NCBI RefSeq assembly: GCF_000004075.3
Contig: NC_026657.2
Span: forward strand, 40,782,732-40,846,731
DNA: 64,000 bases
From: Cucumis sativus
Lineage: Eukaryota; Streptophyta; Magnoliopsida; Cucurbitales; Cucurbitaceae
Direction of reading: 5' to 3'
Positions 36,023 through 49,500 of this stretch are shown one piece after another. The notes beneath the pieces were generated by a model that saw only the letters and a program-made list of their open reading frames with translations, was not told the DNA's origin and searched no databases. Both the position numbers and the translations under genes were made by a program. Position 1 is the first letter of the stretch. Every line of letters begins with the position of its first letter.

Positions 36023-39000
36023 TTATATCATTGCCCTTGTCAAGAACTGATGATTGAGTACTGCCTCCGCAAGGGGACGTTGTCGAAAATCTGAATTCAG
36101 CATTGCCTAAAAGAGTTTCTTTTTGTTAGTTTGTTGAAGGATAGAAAAGATTTAGATCATGTAGCATATATATCTTTTGGTAATGATTTAAATAAATCCG
36201 AACCTGGCTCAAAACCAAACGTCTAACGTACTATATATATCAACTCTAAATACATATCCATGCTAGATATTTGATTAGGTAAATGAATAACAAATGTACT
36301 AATTTTAGGTTTTGAGATATAATTTATTAATCAACGACAATAACTCAGGTTTTTTATACAGGGCTCATAAACCAAAATAGAATGGCTGAAAATTTAAGAA
36401 CATCAAATATCAATAAAAGTTCAGCATACACGATCCTAACTTTAAATAATTAGACCAAGAATTCCAAAATAATACTGACAAAATATGATGTATGGTTAAG
36501 AAACAGAAGAAACAAATATGTTTTTGTGCAAGCAACGAAGATTTAGATAAAAGATCTGAATCTGATATTGTAACACAACTACAAAGATAAAATTTAGAAA
36601 AAGAATAGGGCATTTTCAGAGTAATGTATTTAGGATGATAAACAACCTGAAGTAACTGCCAACCAGCACGATCATTGAGATCGAGAAACTTGACTGCTTC
36701 AACAAACCGATCATCTGCTAAACAATATCTTCCAAAGCAAAACATTTATATATTTTAGTACAAAGACGTGTTAAAAGTCCTGGACTAGCAGTGTACTGTG
36801 AGATAATATAAATGAATTGCAGTTGTAATTTGAATGCTTTGAAGTTCTTGTGGGAATTGCAGTACCATTTTAAAGCTTTGGTACACTCAGTAATCTAGCA
36901 CCAGAGCAACTAAAGTCCCCAAGTTAAGAAATAACCAAAGAAATAATACTGAGACCGAACATCAATGAAATTTTTTCTATAAAAAAACCACAAGAAAAAA
37001 ATCCTAGTATAAAACAAACCATGACCAAAGTAAAATTCCTTTCTGCAAATTGAGGAACAAGGATAATCGAAATGTAAAAAAACAGAGTCTTACTCTCTCA
37101 TGGCCTCAAGATCAAGTCTAAAAGTGCTCTCCAAAAGCCTCTGTAAGTTCACAGAAAAATAACGATTAGGGTACGCAACTTCAGAGGAAATTTTTTTGTT
37201 CTTTCAATAAAATATTAATAATAATAATAACCAAGTTTTGATAAGAAGAATAAAAGAACACATGAGAAATAAAATAGACAATCCAACCAGAAAAAGAACC
37301 AGTACAGAGAAACCAAAACTAAAGATAACAAAGTGTGCTTCACTCTCAAAGGGACAAGATCGAATATCATCAGATAACAACGAACAGAAAAGGTTTAGTA
37401 AGATCAATTACTTGCAAGGAGAGACTATCAACAACTCCAGCTTCACAAAACGGTACAAAAGCCAAATAAGCAAAAAGGAGACCAGCTTCATATCTGCAAA
37501 AGAAAAGAAGGAAAAATGGTAGGGTTGACTTAGAAGCTTTGAAGAGAATCCATGCACTAAACTGAACATCATTGTACATATGTCAATAATACATGTCATC
37601 TGCTATTCCAAATGCTCTTTTCTCCATTGGAGTGTAGGCGCCAGCAACTGTTGCTCTTCGCCATAGCCCCTCAGCAAGCTGTCCGAGGCTGTCTTCTGGA
37701 AACGGATATCTGACAATCAAATGATTTAAAAAACTTTCAACCTATATTGAATGTAAGAAAAATTTACAATTAACTAAACGGTGAAGAAAGGGTAATTTAA
37801 GATCCTTAAATGTTGAGAACATAATACATACTTTCAGTTTCAGCAAGCTTTCTCTTGTAATTATGTCCTGGTTTGCAATTGAATGAGTTTTTCTTACTTT
37901 TATCAAAAACAATAACGAAATACTAAGGTTCTATACTTTCCAGAAGTTTGGTCTCTACATTACAAACGTAAAAGATAAATCCCAGGCCTTTTAACTTCCT
38001 GTATCAAATACTACATTTTTCCAGATAATATACCCCACAAAATACTTACAGGGGATCCACCTATTCTAGGTTAAAAAATATTCCCCACAGATATTTTTGG
38101 TGAAATCCCTACCATCTCATCTGACTTCCTCTACACTTATTGCCGACGCCTTATATAAAGCAATTTGGAAGTCTAAAGAAAACAAATATACTCTTCAGAT
38201 CTTGCTCAACGGTAGCTTAAATTCGACTGATATTTTTCAGAAAAAAGATGCCTTCACATTGCCTTTCACCTTCAGAGTGCTCTTTATGCTTCAAGAAAAG
38301 AGAGTCTCTAAACCACTTATGCTTTGAGTGTGTCTATTTGCAGAGTCATTGGTTTTTGTTATTTGACACTTTATCCATTGGGTCTTCTCTGATTCTTGGA
38401 AGACAAATGTGATGCATCTTTCTTGTGGAAACGTTTGGAACCAAAAAGCTCTTTTAGGGTTAATGTTGTGAAGGTCATACTTTCTAAGATTTGGATCAAA
38501 AGAAATCAACAATCTTTTCATAATTCTACTAAACCTTTTTTTGCTCGCTTCGACTTGGCTCGTTTAAAGGCTTCTAGTAGGTGTTACTCTTTCCAAAAAA
38601 TTTTATGGGTTTTCATTTCAGGATATCTATAGCAGACAGAATGCTTTGTTTGTACTAATTTTTACTCATGTCTTGTGTTGTTTGTTTCTACTTTCTGATT
38701 GGTCCTATTTTGGTTTCAAGTACCGTTGTATTTTTTAGCACTACTCTCTTTTTATATTCATGCCACTACTCTCTTTTCATATTCTTACCGAAAAGTCGTA
38801 TCCTATATACCCCACAAACAACAAATTTGCATACTGCATTACTCTACCATTAAGTTTTTCTCACATAAATATGCGCTTTTTTATTTTTTTAAAAAGGGAA
38901 AGTCACGTTCCTTCCCTGACCAACTGAATTGGAGTTTTTTTCTAAAAAGATTAAAAATATATAACTATCAAATTAAATTGCAAAAGAGGAGAAAAGAGGG

Positions 39001-42000
39001 CCACTTTCTAATTCTGCTAGTTAGGGTGTTCTTAAGCTTAAAATGCACCTTCAAGGGTGTCCAGGTGATTTTAAGGTGAACGCAGAACCACTCATTACCT
39101 ATATCCCTTCCATACAAGCTATCAAAACCCTCTTCCACAAAGCTGATTTTCATTATTAAATCTCCAATCCCTTTTCACTAAGGAAAAATTCCTTTCTTTC
39201 AGCTTTCCGAGACCAAAACTTCTAATAAAAAGGTTGAAAATGCTGATATTAAAATCAAATTGCAGTGGAAGGAAAAAGATGAATGATGAGGAGAAAATAA
39301 TTACCTCACATCCACAGAAAAAGCTAGATCTCGAAGTCGTGGGATTAAGTAAGCAGCATCTTTCTCAACAATTGTACTATGAACACAAGCAAATCAATTT
39401 TATTTTTATCACATCTGAGAGGTGAGAGAGAAGAATATCTAGAAGCCAGCAAATAATATGTGGTACTTCCGAGTTTCGAGAACTATACTTGAGTACTACA
39501 GAAGATGGTCCAAGACTCTGGTGTAATCTGTTACGGTTGTGCATATACACAAGACCTCTCATTATGCCCTGAAACATCCTGATCACAAAATTTCTCCTGC
39601 GCTTGATCAACTGTTCTTGTTCGTAAGGGTTCCATGAGACTTGTTCTATCTTTTTGGAAATCCTTTCACTCATTATTTTTCCATAATCTGCAGCGCTATA
39701 TTTTCCATCATCACGGAAGGCTAGCCACTAAGCATGCAGAACAAGCACTTTTCCATATCATGCAAAAACATACCAAGTCCATAAAACATTTAGACACTGA
39801 AAATTGTGGGTAACCTGCTCCCCAGTGTTTGTTTCAAATCCACCAACAAGTAGGGCAAGATTTGAGCAGATGTCCTTTGAACTGCTCTGCAGAATGTCCA
39901 TATGAACAAAACAATTAAAATAATAAAAATAAAATATTTTTTTTAAAAAAAATACCCATCAGTCTGTAAAGTTTGAAAGCGAATACTTATCCTTCAATTC
40001 CCAACAGTCTAATTATCATCAGCACTAATATGAAATAAAATTATGAAGGCAAAAAAAGATAGTATTACTTGGAGAAATGCATGAGCATTTAGCTCATTTG
40101 CAGCCATCATATCAGCTTCAAGACCACCAGCCCGCTTTCCAGGATACACCTTCGTATTTTATTGAAATAATTTCAGAGGTTTTCCTTTGACTTTGTCCGT
40201 GTCAACAAACAATTCGAAATAAATAGTTTATTCATAACAAACTATATTATGCCTGATTGAAAAGACTGGATACAGATTTTCTACATGATTATGCAATAAA
40301 TTCACAAAACAAAAGAATTACAGTATTCAGAACATACATTTATAGAAATGGTCCACCATTGACAAGTAAAATAATTTTTCAGTGATAAACATAGAAACGT
40401 TCTATCAATGCATAAGCATAGAAATGTGTAAGTTTGTTCCAAATTATCTATCGATTGCGTTTTCATTGACACAGTTGTTGAAGAAGGGAAAACTGATACC
40501 ATGGTTCACTGGTCAATTCCAAATCATTGCAAAAGTGAGGCTCGTGTCATACAGGGTGGCTTTACCTTTAGGCATGACTCATGAGCATCCACTTGAATTG
40601 GCTAGTGATTTGACCATGCAACTGCAGCCAATAAAGCTACCCAGCTGATGGAAATCGCCTTTTGCTGGTGTTTAATTGGACGTCTTAATTACAATATTTT
40701 TTATCTAGACAGAGCTCAGTTGAACACGGCAGAAACAGCTAGACTCGATTATATTAATAGATATTCAAGGTTGATAGTACAAGCACTACGTGAGTGATGC
40801 TCATTTTGGCAAATAGGGACTTGAGAGGTTAAAGGACTAAAGTTAGGGAGATATATCTTAGGAAGGGTAAATATTCGAAACCATAATGAGGCAGCTACCC
40901 ATGAGAAACTAAAAGAATAAAAGCGAAGTAGGTGCACCTTAAAAATAAGAGGTGTTCCTTTACGAGAACCCTGAGAAACTCTTCCTTCATAAAGCCTGCA
41001 GAAGAACTGCCATTGATACTATTAGTAATGAGATGGATTGAGAAAATTGGTAATCTTATTTTTTAGACCCGTTGGTAACCATTAGGTTATTTGTATTTTG
41101 TTTTTGGAAATGAAGTCTATAAACATCATTCTCATCCACAGGTTTCTATGTTTTATTGTCTACAATTTAGGGATGTTTTTAAAAATCAAAGTCAAAATTT
41201 TAAAATTAAGGTCCCCATCATGTAACCATTTCGTTTCTTGTTTTTTGTTTTTGAAAATTAAGCCTATGAACACCCTTTTACCTCTAAATCTCTTGCTTTG
41301 ATATTTATTTTTATCTATATTTCAGAAGAAAAAAAAAAAGTCAAAATTTGAAAACTAAAAAAGTAATTTTTTAAAACTTATTTTTGTTTTTTTAAATTTG
41401 TCTCAGAATGCAACGCTACTATTAAAGATTGATACAAACGACAGTAAGAAAATGAAAGAAAATATACCCAATTTTCAAAAATCAAAAACAAAAAACATAA
41501 TGGTTACCAAACTGGCCTATGTTTTTTTTTTTTTGTTAAGGTTTCGAATGTTTACAGGAAAATCATGATAAAAAAAATGGAAGAAAATGATTGGTCATTT
41601 CAGAAACCAAATATTTACCGAACGGCACAAGTATTTATGATTCCCTAACTAATAGCTAGAACACAAATACACATCAAAAGAGCACCTGATCTTTACACTT
41701 CCTTCTCCTACATCTTGAACTCTCAATTGCCCTAAGTCTCCAGAAGAATATTCAACGTCTTCCCCTGATTGAAACCCAGAATAGCTGCGGGGGGTGGGAA
41801 ATAACACATATACAATGACGGTAATGTGAAACTGAGATAAAGTTCAAACTAAGTGAGGAGAGTCAAGTGCAAGAGATTGATTTGATATGATAAACCGAAG
41901 CAAAGGAAAAAGAGTGAGTAAATTTGAAGAAATTTCTCAACCGTAGAGCTACACAACCATGAAAAATTGAAACTGAAGATATTTTCCCGCACAGAGTGTG

Positions 42001-42272
42001 GAGTATAGAGGAGTGAGATGACATAGATTGGAAAAGTAGAGAAACCTGGTGACATTCATGAAGCCATAGCTTCCAATAAGGCGTCCGACCTCGAAGGAGT
42101 CTGAGTTAGTGATGAGACTTGCTCTCACTGTTAACAAGCGTCGTCTTGGGGGATTTGGAGAACGGAAGGGTGAGAGGGAATTAGAAGTAGCATCGGTTGG
42201 GGATTTGAAGAAGGGAAGTTTAGAGGAGGAAGAGAGGAAGTAATGGAATTGTTTGAGGAGGAGCATTTCCAT
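36023..42272 (-). CDS. Plastid-type protein kinase-like protein (probable pseudokinase)
   Basis: Twelve minus-strand exons: 42,272-42,046; 41,784-41,686; 40,995-40,938; 40,149-40,069; 39,886-39,815; 39,727-39,489; 39,376-39,305; 37,709-37,593; 37,493-37,412; 37,140-37,094; 36,728-36,647; 36,106-36,023. They sum to 1,260 nt, 419 residues, in frame throughout. Residues 1 to about 50 are Ser/Pro/Arg-rich with few acidic residues, resembling a plastid transit peptide. Then comes a Gly-rich G-R-L-I-G-S-Y-G-F (63-71), the likely beta-3 lysine K128, and helix-C acidic residues at E139 or E147. The catalytic-loop position reads L-H-Q-S-L-G-P-S-S-V-V-L-N (247-259) instead of H-R-D-L-K-P, and the DFG position reads D-L-A (275-277), so catalysis is doubtful. 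I recall a conserved plant family of this sort annotated only as kinase superfamily. Exon 4 uses an unusual GAAG acceptor. Introns carry transposon debris. Confidence 0.85.
38080..38640 (+). mobile_element. LINE 3' remnant in a kinase-like gene intron (antisense)
   Basis: Plus-strand frames read A-L-Y-K-A-I-W-K-S, L-L-N-G-S-L-N-S-T-D, then after a shift P-S-E-C-S-L-C-F-K-K-R-E-S-L-N-H-L-C-F-E-C. These are the zf-RVT region of an L1-type LINE. A later frame (38,396-38,632) gives V-I-L-S-K-I-W-I-K-R-N-Q-Q. At least two frameshifts are present. It lies antisense in intron 7 (between the exons at 39,305 and 37,709). Confidence 0.75.
40470..40646 (+). mobile_element. Ty3/gypsy polyprotein tail remnant
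   Basis: The plus-strand frame reads K-K-G-K-L-I-P-W-F-T-G-Q-F-Q-I-I, then V-S-Y-R-V-A-L-P. This matches the K-G-K-L-x-P-R-F-x-G-P-F-x-I ... A-Y-R-L-A-L-P segment that follows the integrase core in Ty3/gypsy polyproteins. Only about 50 residues survive. It lies antisense in intron 3 of the kinase-like gene. Confidence 0.6.
41065..41516. mobile_element. Foldback/MITE-like element in intron 2
   Basis: The left end reads CCCGTTGGTAACCATTA and the right end, reverse-complemented, reads CCAGTTTGGTAACCATTA. Each is followed inward by related T-rich sequence (TTTTGTTTTTG). About 450 bp, noncoding, with internal poly-A and poly-T runs. Features fit a non-autonomous terminal-inverted-repeat element; superfamily and target duplication are not resolved. 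Confidence 0.6.
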
Positions 42273-43533
42273 TTCTTTGGGTTGCGTCCTCCTACTCGTC
42301 CACTCTCTCTACTAAAACTGTCCAACTAGATAATATTACTATTGTTTTGAATTACGCTCTTCATCGCAAATATTAATAGTTACTCATCGTTTATTGGCTT
42401 TCTTTTTTCTTTAAATGGTAACTTCTAAAAAAAATATGATTATGAATGAAAAAAATTGAAACGAAAAAAAAAAAAAACACGTGAAATGTATTTTTTACCT
42501 CAATTTAATACCTTTTAAAAAATAGGATTAACAAACTCTTTATTTTTAAATTTAATTGATTACTTTACATTAGAGTTTTTTAAATCATTAAAATTTATGT
42601 GTAATTAAAAATCTGGAGTTTTATTGAATTCAAAATTTTAAAATTTAGAAGTTTTTATTATAATTTAGAGGGTGTTTTTTTTATTATTATTATTGAAGTA
42701 TCATATATAGGTCTAAGATTTCTTTGTGTTAGATATCTTCAACAGATGTAAACAACTCATCTAATATTTATCCACCAAAGAATATCTAATATTTATCCAC
42801 CAAAGAATAAACAACCAAAATGCTCATTATTTCTCCACAAAAGAATAAACAACCAAAATGCTCATTTCTTCATAGTTTACAAAAAAAAAAAAAAAAATCC
42901 AAATCTTAAAATCATCTAATCGTTATCATTACATTTACGTCCCAAGGTAAAATATAACCCACTTAATTATTTTCAACCATTTAACAAAAAAGGTTCTTAG
43001 TTTTTGTTCATACTTTTCCTCTAATCTTCTTCCTCTCCTCTTATCTCTTTGTTTCATCCCTTATCCTAATTTTTTAGAAATACGAATTGGCGTATCGTAT
43101 TAGGAATATCCTATTGTATCCGCATATGCTGTCAGAAAAACACTTAAAACATATTGGGATTGGCCTGTCCCATTAGAAGATTTTGATTCGTTTGGACTAG
43201 TACAACAATAAGATCCGTTTTATCCATATTTTAATACATCATCCAAAGGGTCCAAACTAATTCCATAACCCTGAGACCTACAAACGGAATTTCAATCTTC
43301 AAACGAACATAACCCATTTGTAGAAATTATTATCTTGAGCAAGAAGCTAATGTTCATTAAGTTATAATTGCACAACAAGATGGCTTTAACAGATAACTGT
43401 TGCAAGCGACAAACTTCCAAAGGAGCATATATTTTGGCCAAACCTCAACCAGGAACAGCTTTTATGCCACTGTCTTGATGAAACTTTTGTCAAAGAGAAG
43501 CTGGAACCTTAGGAATGAGTTGATAAGCCTTTG
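42273..43533. other. Intergenic region between kinase-like and P-loop genes
   Basis: Promoter of the kinase-like gene and 3' flank of the P-loop gene. A local repeat at about 42,755-42,870 alternates TATTTATCCACCAAAGAATA and AACAACCAAAATGCTCAT. No gene supported. Confidence 0.55.
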
Positions 43534-46500
43534 TTACAGTATGTGGGAATTCTCCACCTAAACAAAGAAAGGGTCGGAAATGGCAACTTCTGTCAGATCA
43601 TGGCAACAATCGGCTCATGTTCTATTAATTATGGTAAATTCAAATCTAGAACCAAACGATGTAGTATAATTATGTGAATTCAATCTTTCTAAAGCAAAGA
43701 AGAAACTTTGTTTTCAATTCTACTTAAATAAAAGCCTACGTGTGATAATTTAATGATTTAGAATCAAAACATCAACTGAAAACCACGAGTAATTTTGAGT
43801 AATTCCATTTTCCATTTTCTTTTTGTGATGTTTTTATGCAGGAAAACTTGAGCGCACCCAGCTAATCTCACTTTGAACTAATCCCTATTCACTTGCATGC
43901 ATGGAAATATGGTTTATAATAGGTTGGAAACAAGTATCTCACGCCATAATTCTCTTCTTCAGTGAATCATAAAGTTTTCGAATGAATAAAAAAACACTGC
44001 AGAAGGAACAATAGGGTTGTACGTGTATACGGCTGTGAGGAGAATGTTTAGAAAGTAAAAAGTATAGTCCCCTGGATCTTGTCTTTTTTTTTTTTTTTTT
44101 CCTCTTTTGAGTTCAACTACGTGTAACACATATATGCCTTAACCAGGTTAAGCATAACTCAGGCTTTCAAATATCGATATCATTGAAAATAAATGTCTTG
44201 GCTTAGGCTTTTGTTTCATATTCAATGGAAAAATATATTTGATGGTCAGAGAGAGATTTAGCATACCTGTGATGAACAAAAATTATTTTCTTAATTAGTG
44301 TTCAATAGACTGACTTGCATTTTCATTTGATACAGGTGAAATGCCTTGTTCGATACACTGGCCAAAAAGGATGTAAACAAATCTTAAGAATTCTACAGAC
44401 AATCCTGCTAAAAACACTGTCAGGAAAATAACGAATGGGGGAGAGGGTTTTCAATTTTTATTCAATCCTGCTAAAAACACTATCGCACAATGGACCATAT
44501 GCAATAATCAATACTTAATAGAAAAGAAAAAAAAAAACTTTCTGATCTAATCGTTGCCCTTATATTTCTTGTTGTATCATAAAATTTTTAACTTGCCTAA
44601 CCTTGCTTCCAATGGTCCTCATTTTCAACTAACAGTTTTATCCTTAGAAGCAAGGATACAAATACGAGACAATGATACAACATGTATATGACACGGCAAG
44701 GACATGTTTATTAAAATAAACATTTTAAAAAGTATAAATCATTTTCATGCTATATGAAAAATCAAAGTAACTGGGTTGATGCAATTACACACTTAAAAAG
44801 TATGAGCTTGATGCTTTTCACTCTCAAAAAGAAAAAAATTGATAAAATATTAGAAAGTTATTGACATATAGTCTTTTTAGTCTACTCGACAAGTGTTCTA
44901 TGCATATCTAACAAATTTGTTGCACTAACAAGTATCCAATACGTGTCCAACATGTGTCAGAGTGTCTAAGTGCCTGACACGAACATGCTAGTCACACTAA
45001 AGTGTCTATGCATCTTAGGCTTTAACTTACCACTTCCTAGAACAATAAATTTATGTAGGAATGTGTAAAACAAAGTTGCATTTAGATTAATATCTTGAGT
45101 ACAACAAACTGGCTCTTTGTAGCATAACCTTACGTATTTAATGGTTTAACAGGAATGAATTATAATCTTGTCTACAAAATTCCATTTACGAAAAACCTAT
45201 AAATAGGTTACCTGCAGAATATATCCATGCAGCCAATCCAGTGTTTGTGGAAATGTAGTCGCTGATATATTAACTACTATTAAACCCTGTGAACAATCAT
45301 AGGAACATATTAATAAATGATATTGGTTAAACTTGATTACTGTTCAATAAGACACACATTAGACCACTAATTCCTAACAAGCATTGCATCCATCCTTCCT
45401 TGGAAAAACAATAAGGGGAGAAACAAACCTGTGATTTGAACGAGCAAAGATAGCCCTGAATGGTCTTTAAATTAGCTATAAGCTTACTTTTATCCTGACA
45501 TAAAGCAAATATCAGAAAAAACAACAATAATAAAAAAAATGATATAGAGGTGACTAGTGAGGGATGGACACGAAGGAGATAAATAAACAGCATAAAGAAT
45601 GAGATAGAAGAACAAAAAAAACAGCAGTCACAAAGAAAACTCCTAAAAAATTTATCCTTCTAATAGGGCAAGGGCATTTTACATGGTCTAGCCTTCGGAA
45701 GAATGCAAGCCCTATTTAGCTAGGTTTCTGGTTACTAATCATTTTTTTCAATGGAAGCATGAATCTCATCAAGCAGGAAATCTGTTTACAGAAAAGCCCT
45801 GAATAAAAGGAGTCAATAGAATTTTTTTTTTAACAAAAAAATTCAAAAGGAAAAAAAGAAAAGCACCAAATAAAGAATTTACGAAGGAGGATAACTAGAA
45901 ACAGCCTTATAACGAGCTTCTTTTCTTTTTCTTCCACAGAAAAACTACGGTTATCAAAGAGAACAAAAGTGCAGACAGAAGCTTGAATAGAAACATAGAC
46001 TACACCTGAGCACCATGTAAACCAAAAAGTAAAATACAAGGAACAGCTCCAATTACTAGGGACAAAAAGTAAAACAAAGGTCACTCACGGAAAGAAAATG
46101 ATTTGAATCCAAAGCGAGATATTAAAGTGAATTACACCAGTGTTTTTTCGAGGTTTTCTATTGCTCTTTGGAGAGAGAAGATGGTTGCTAAAGGATTCCA
46201 GCGCTTGGGAAATTCCAGAGGGGTTGATGGCTGTAAATCTTTTCTCTTAATGAGGGAGGACGATTGAGCTGCCACCTTTGAATTATTACAGATTTCCTCT
46301 CTTTTCTCTCTCTTCATTGAATGCGAATTTTTTGTGTTTTGGAAGTGTTCACACTGTTACAGGGGATGTCAGATTTTCTACCATCTTCTCCGGCTCCGGT
46401 GGGATTGGCGGATTAAAAGATGGGAAATTCGAGCAACACTTGGATGGCTGAACAGACTTCGAATGGTCACGGACTTCCAGCTTCTCAGCGTTCACTATCC

Positions 46501-49500
46501 CGTTGTTTCAGTTCATAGAATCTAAGGATTTACTAGGTGCGTTGTGGGTTGGTTCGTCCGACCTCCTCCAAATATCCTCTGAAAGCTTCTAGAGCTTCAA
46601 CTTGGTAAAATTTTCTTACTTGACAAATGAGTTTTCTGGCAAACTGTGGATGCAATCTTGCTGGTAGAAGGAAACCATACTTAACCTTTAACGAATCACA
46701 TTGAACCTCTACATTTTTCAAAATTGACCTAATCTAACAATATCAACGGGGTTAGAAACATCATGGGCAAATGAATCCCCTGACAATTGAGTCTATTGAT
46801 GATATATCAAATTCAAGAAAATATTTCCACTCTTCTCATCCCTGATTTCAGTTGTTGCTGGAATGAACCCACAAAGATTCTCTTTGACTTGAATTTTGGC
46901 TTCTGATATGTTGAGAAAGTTCAAGGTATCCATGGATATGTCTATTAACCCCTGAAATGAGCGCCAATAACTTCAAAATTTTGGTTAAACCAATAGTCTA
47001 AAGGTAGGATCTTGATCGAGATACATGCCTGTATCCTCTTGCATACAAAGGTCTGCTATGTCCTACCTTATCCCATTTTTCAAACTTCAAGTGAAAGACA
47101 TCAAACTCCTGCCATTCTCAGGTTGCTTCATAAGTTCATCGAGTGGCCCTTGATCTAAATCAATCAAATCATTCTCTGCAAACAGCAGGTTGATGAGGAC
47201 CTTCGAATGGAAGTACATTTGTAACATTTCTTTAATCTCAACTCAATCACTGAACTCAAAAAGCCGTGAGACAACCCATTGATTGTTGAAGTCTGTGCTG
47301 AAGAATCTTGGACTCTTGATAACCCATTGTTGTCAAGTGCTCTGTGTTTTCAGGCCTAAAGCAGAGAAATGTTTTTGTTTTAACCTTGTCCACATAGCTA
47401 TACTTCTTCTCCTCTTCTTGTGATCAGTCAATATCTTCAAAGAGATGCTTTTCCGACTTGCCCTAATCTGAATGCCATGTCTCATAATCATACTTTGATT
47501 TGAAACTTTTCAACATTTTAAGGAACATTCTCCATCCCTATTTTTCCTCGCTCGAGAAAATATGTATGATGTTCCACCTGTTCTGGCCCAAAAGTTGCAC
47601 CTTAAAAAACCCACCCCTTATCTATTCTAAATTTTGAGACTTCTGTTATGCCATTATCTATTCTTTCTTTCCTGTAGAAGTATTGATTTTCTGATTTTTG
47701 ACAAAGCTCCTCGATAGCCTCTTGGAACCAGCAAAGTTGGGAGCTTGATAACAATGGGATTTTCTTTGCTTCCACATCTTCAACTTGAAATAACTCATTC
47801 TCATACCTTGGTTTGATTTGTTAGGTACCCATGCACAAAACTAGAAGATACCGATATATTGCAATATCAAAAAGAAATTACAATATGTAATGTCTTGGAA
47901 ATTCCTGACAAGAGGCAATGGTTCTTTGGAAGCTGATGGTGCATTCTCATAAAGAAGGGGTAAACCCTGGATAATTACTATTTTTAAAACTAATGAAAAA
48001 TCCCCAAAGCATGCCTTATTTTATGAGCCTCGCCTTGAAAGACAAGGCGGCAACTTGACCCTTGAGCCTAGGCATGGATACAACCCGATCTAGTTTATTC
48101 AAAAAAAACATTGTGACTAAGTACATAGTAGAGTAAGAATTAGACAAAAGAACCAAACATGCATACCTACCATTTTCTCTCAGTTTCAGCTGGCTGAATA
48201 TGCCATGAATTGTACCTTCAAAGGTGCTTCTATTTCAATTTATATCCAAATATGGTTTGTCTTTTATAATGATAAATCTACAGTTTGAAATTCAAAACCA
48301 AGTGTCATGACATTCAAATCCAAATTAAGCACAAATTTCTTACTTAAAAAAAGTCTCATATTCTTTTATGTTTGAATTGCCAAAGTAAATGTAGATCAGC
48401 AGCACTGGCCATGCTACTGCCCTTGAGGTTTGAGGTTCATATCCCTATGTTACACCCCCACTTGTTGTACTAAAAAAGTAGTTTTCAAAAGAAAATTATG
48501 TTCCTAATGGAGCATTGAATAAATAGGGATACCTGGAGAGGACATTTGTCACTAAATGTTCGAGGGGAGATCCATTCCTCTAGTAGTGCCTGAACAAGAC
48601 AAGAAGTAAATAAATTACAACTAAAACTTCCGATAGCCAATAAGCAAAGCTAAAACAAAAAGAAACACATGAGAGCATTAGTGTGGATTGAGTTTGGCCC
48701 AATACATTTTCCCTCTCAACTTCATGATTTTGCAGAATGTTGCTCACCACAAGCTTTTCTTCCTCTTTTTTTTTTTTTTCTTTTTTAACAAGAAATAACT
48801 TTTTTCTATCTTCAACTTTGTTGGATAACAGACATTGTACTGCTGTATACTAAACCTTTCGTTTTCTATGTTATTTAGTCATTTAATGTTAAACTTACGT
48901 CCTTTATTTATTTCAAATTATAAACATATACTTATTGTTCCTATCTAAAAGATACACATACATACATTTAAAAGAAAAAAAATGTTTTCCAAGCATGATG
49001 AAAGTTCTACGGTTTAGAAATTAGCATGTCATGTCCATGCCATATTATATATTGGAGTCCAAGCTTCATTAGTTTTTCTTTTTTGCAAATAAAAATTTGA
49101 GAAAAAGGTGAAACAAACCTTGTGATCAAATTCAGCCATTTTTAAGACTATGGGTATTATTATTGGCTCAGCACCAGACTTCTCTTTCCTGACAGAAGCA
49201 GATCTATTTGTCTCCTCTTTATTGTGAGTTTCATCTGAATAGCATCATAAATGCAAAATAGTTTTCTCAAGAATCCAAATCTAAATTGGTCATTAAACAC
49301 GAACACTTGGTTAGCATTCCTCAATTCTATAATAAAGCTAGACAAAATAGTGAACTCATAAGCACAAAATTCCGAGTTTGAATTAGCATCATAAAATGCA
49401 AAATAGTTTTCTCAGGAATCCAAATATAAATTGGTTGTTAAATATGAACACTTAGGTAGCATTTCTCAATTCTATGATAAGGCTAGACAAAATAATGAAC

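Noticed and set aside
36901-38000. A separate gene in the long kinase-like intron
   Set aside because: All conserved frames there are exons 8-10 of the kinase-like gene; the rest has no support.
46132-46317. 61-codon minus-strand frame as an extra exon of the P-loop gene
   Set aside because: It has no family similarity and lies beside retroelement debris; exons 12 and 13 already join in phase without it.
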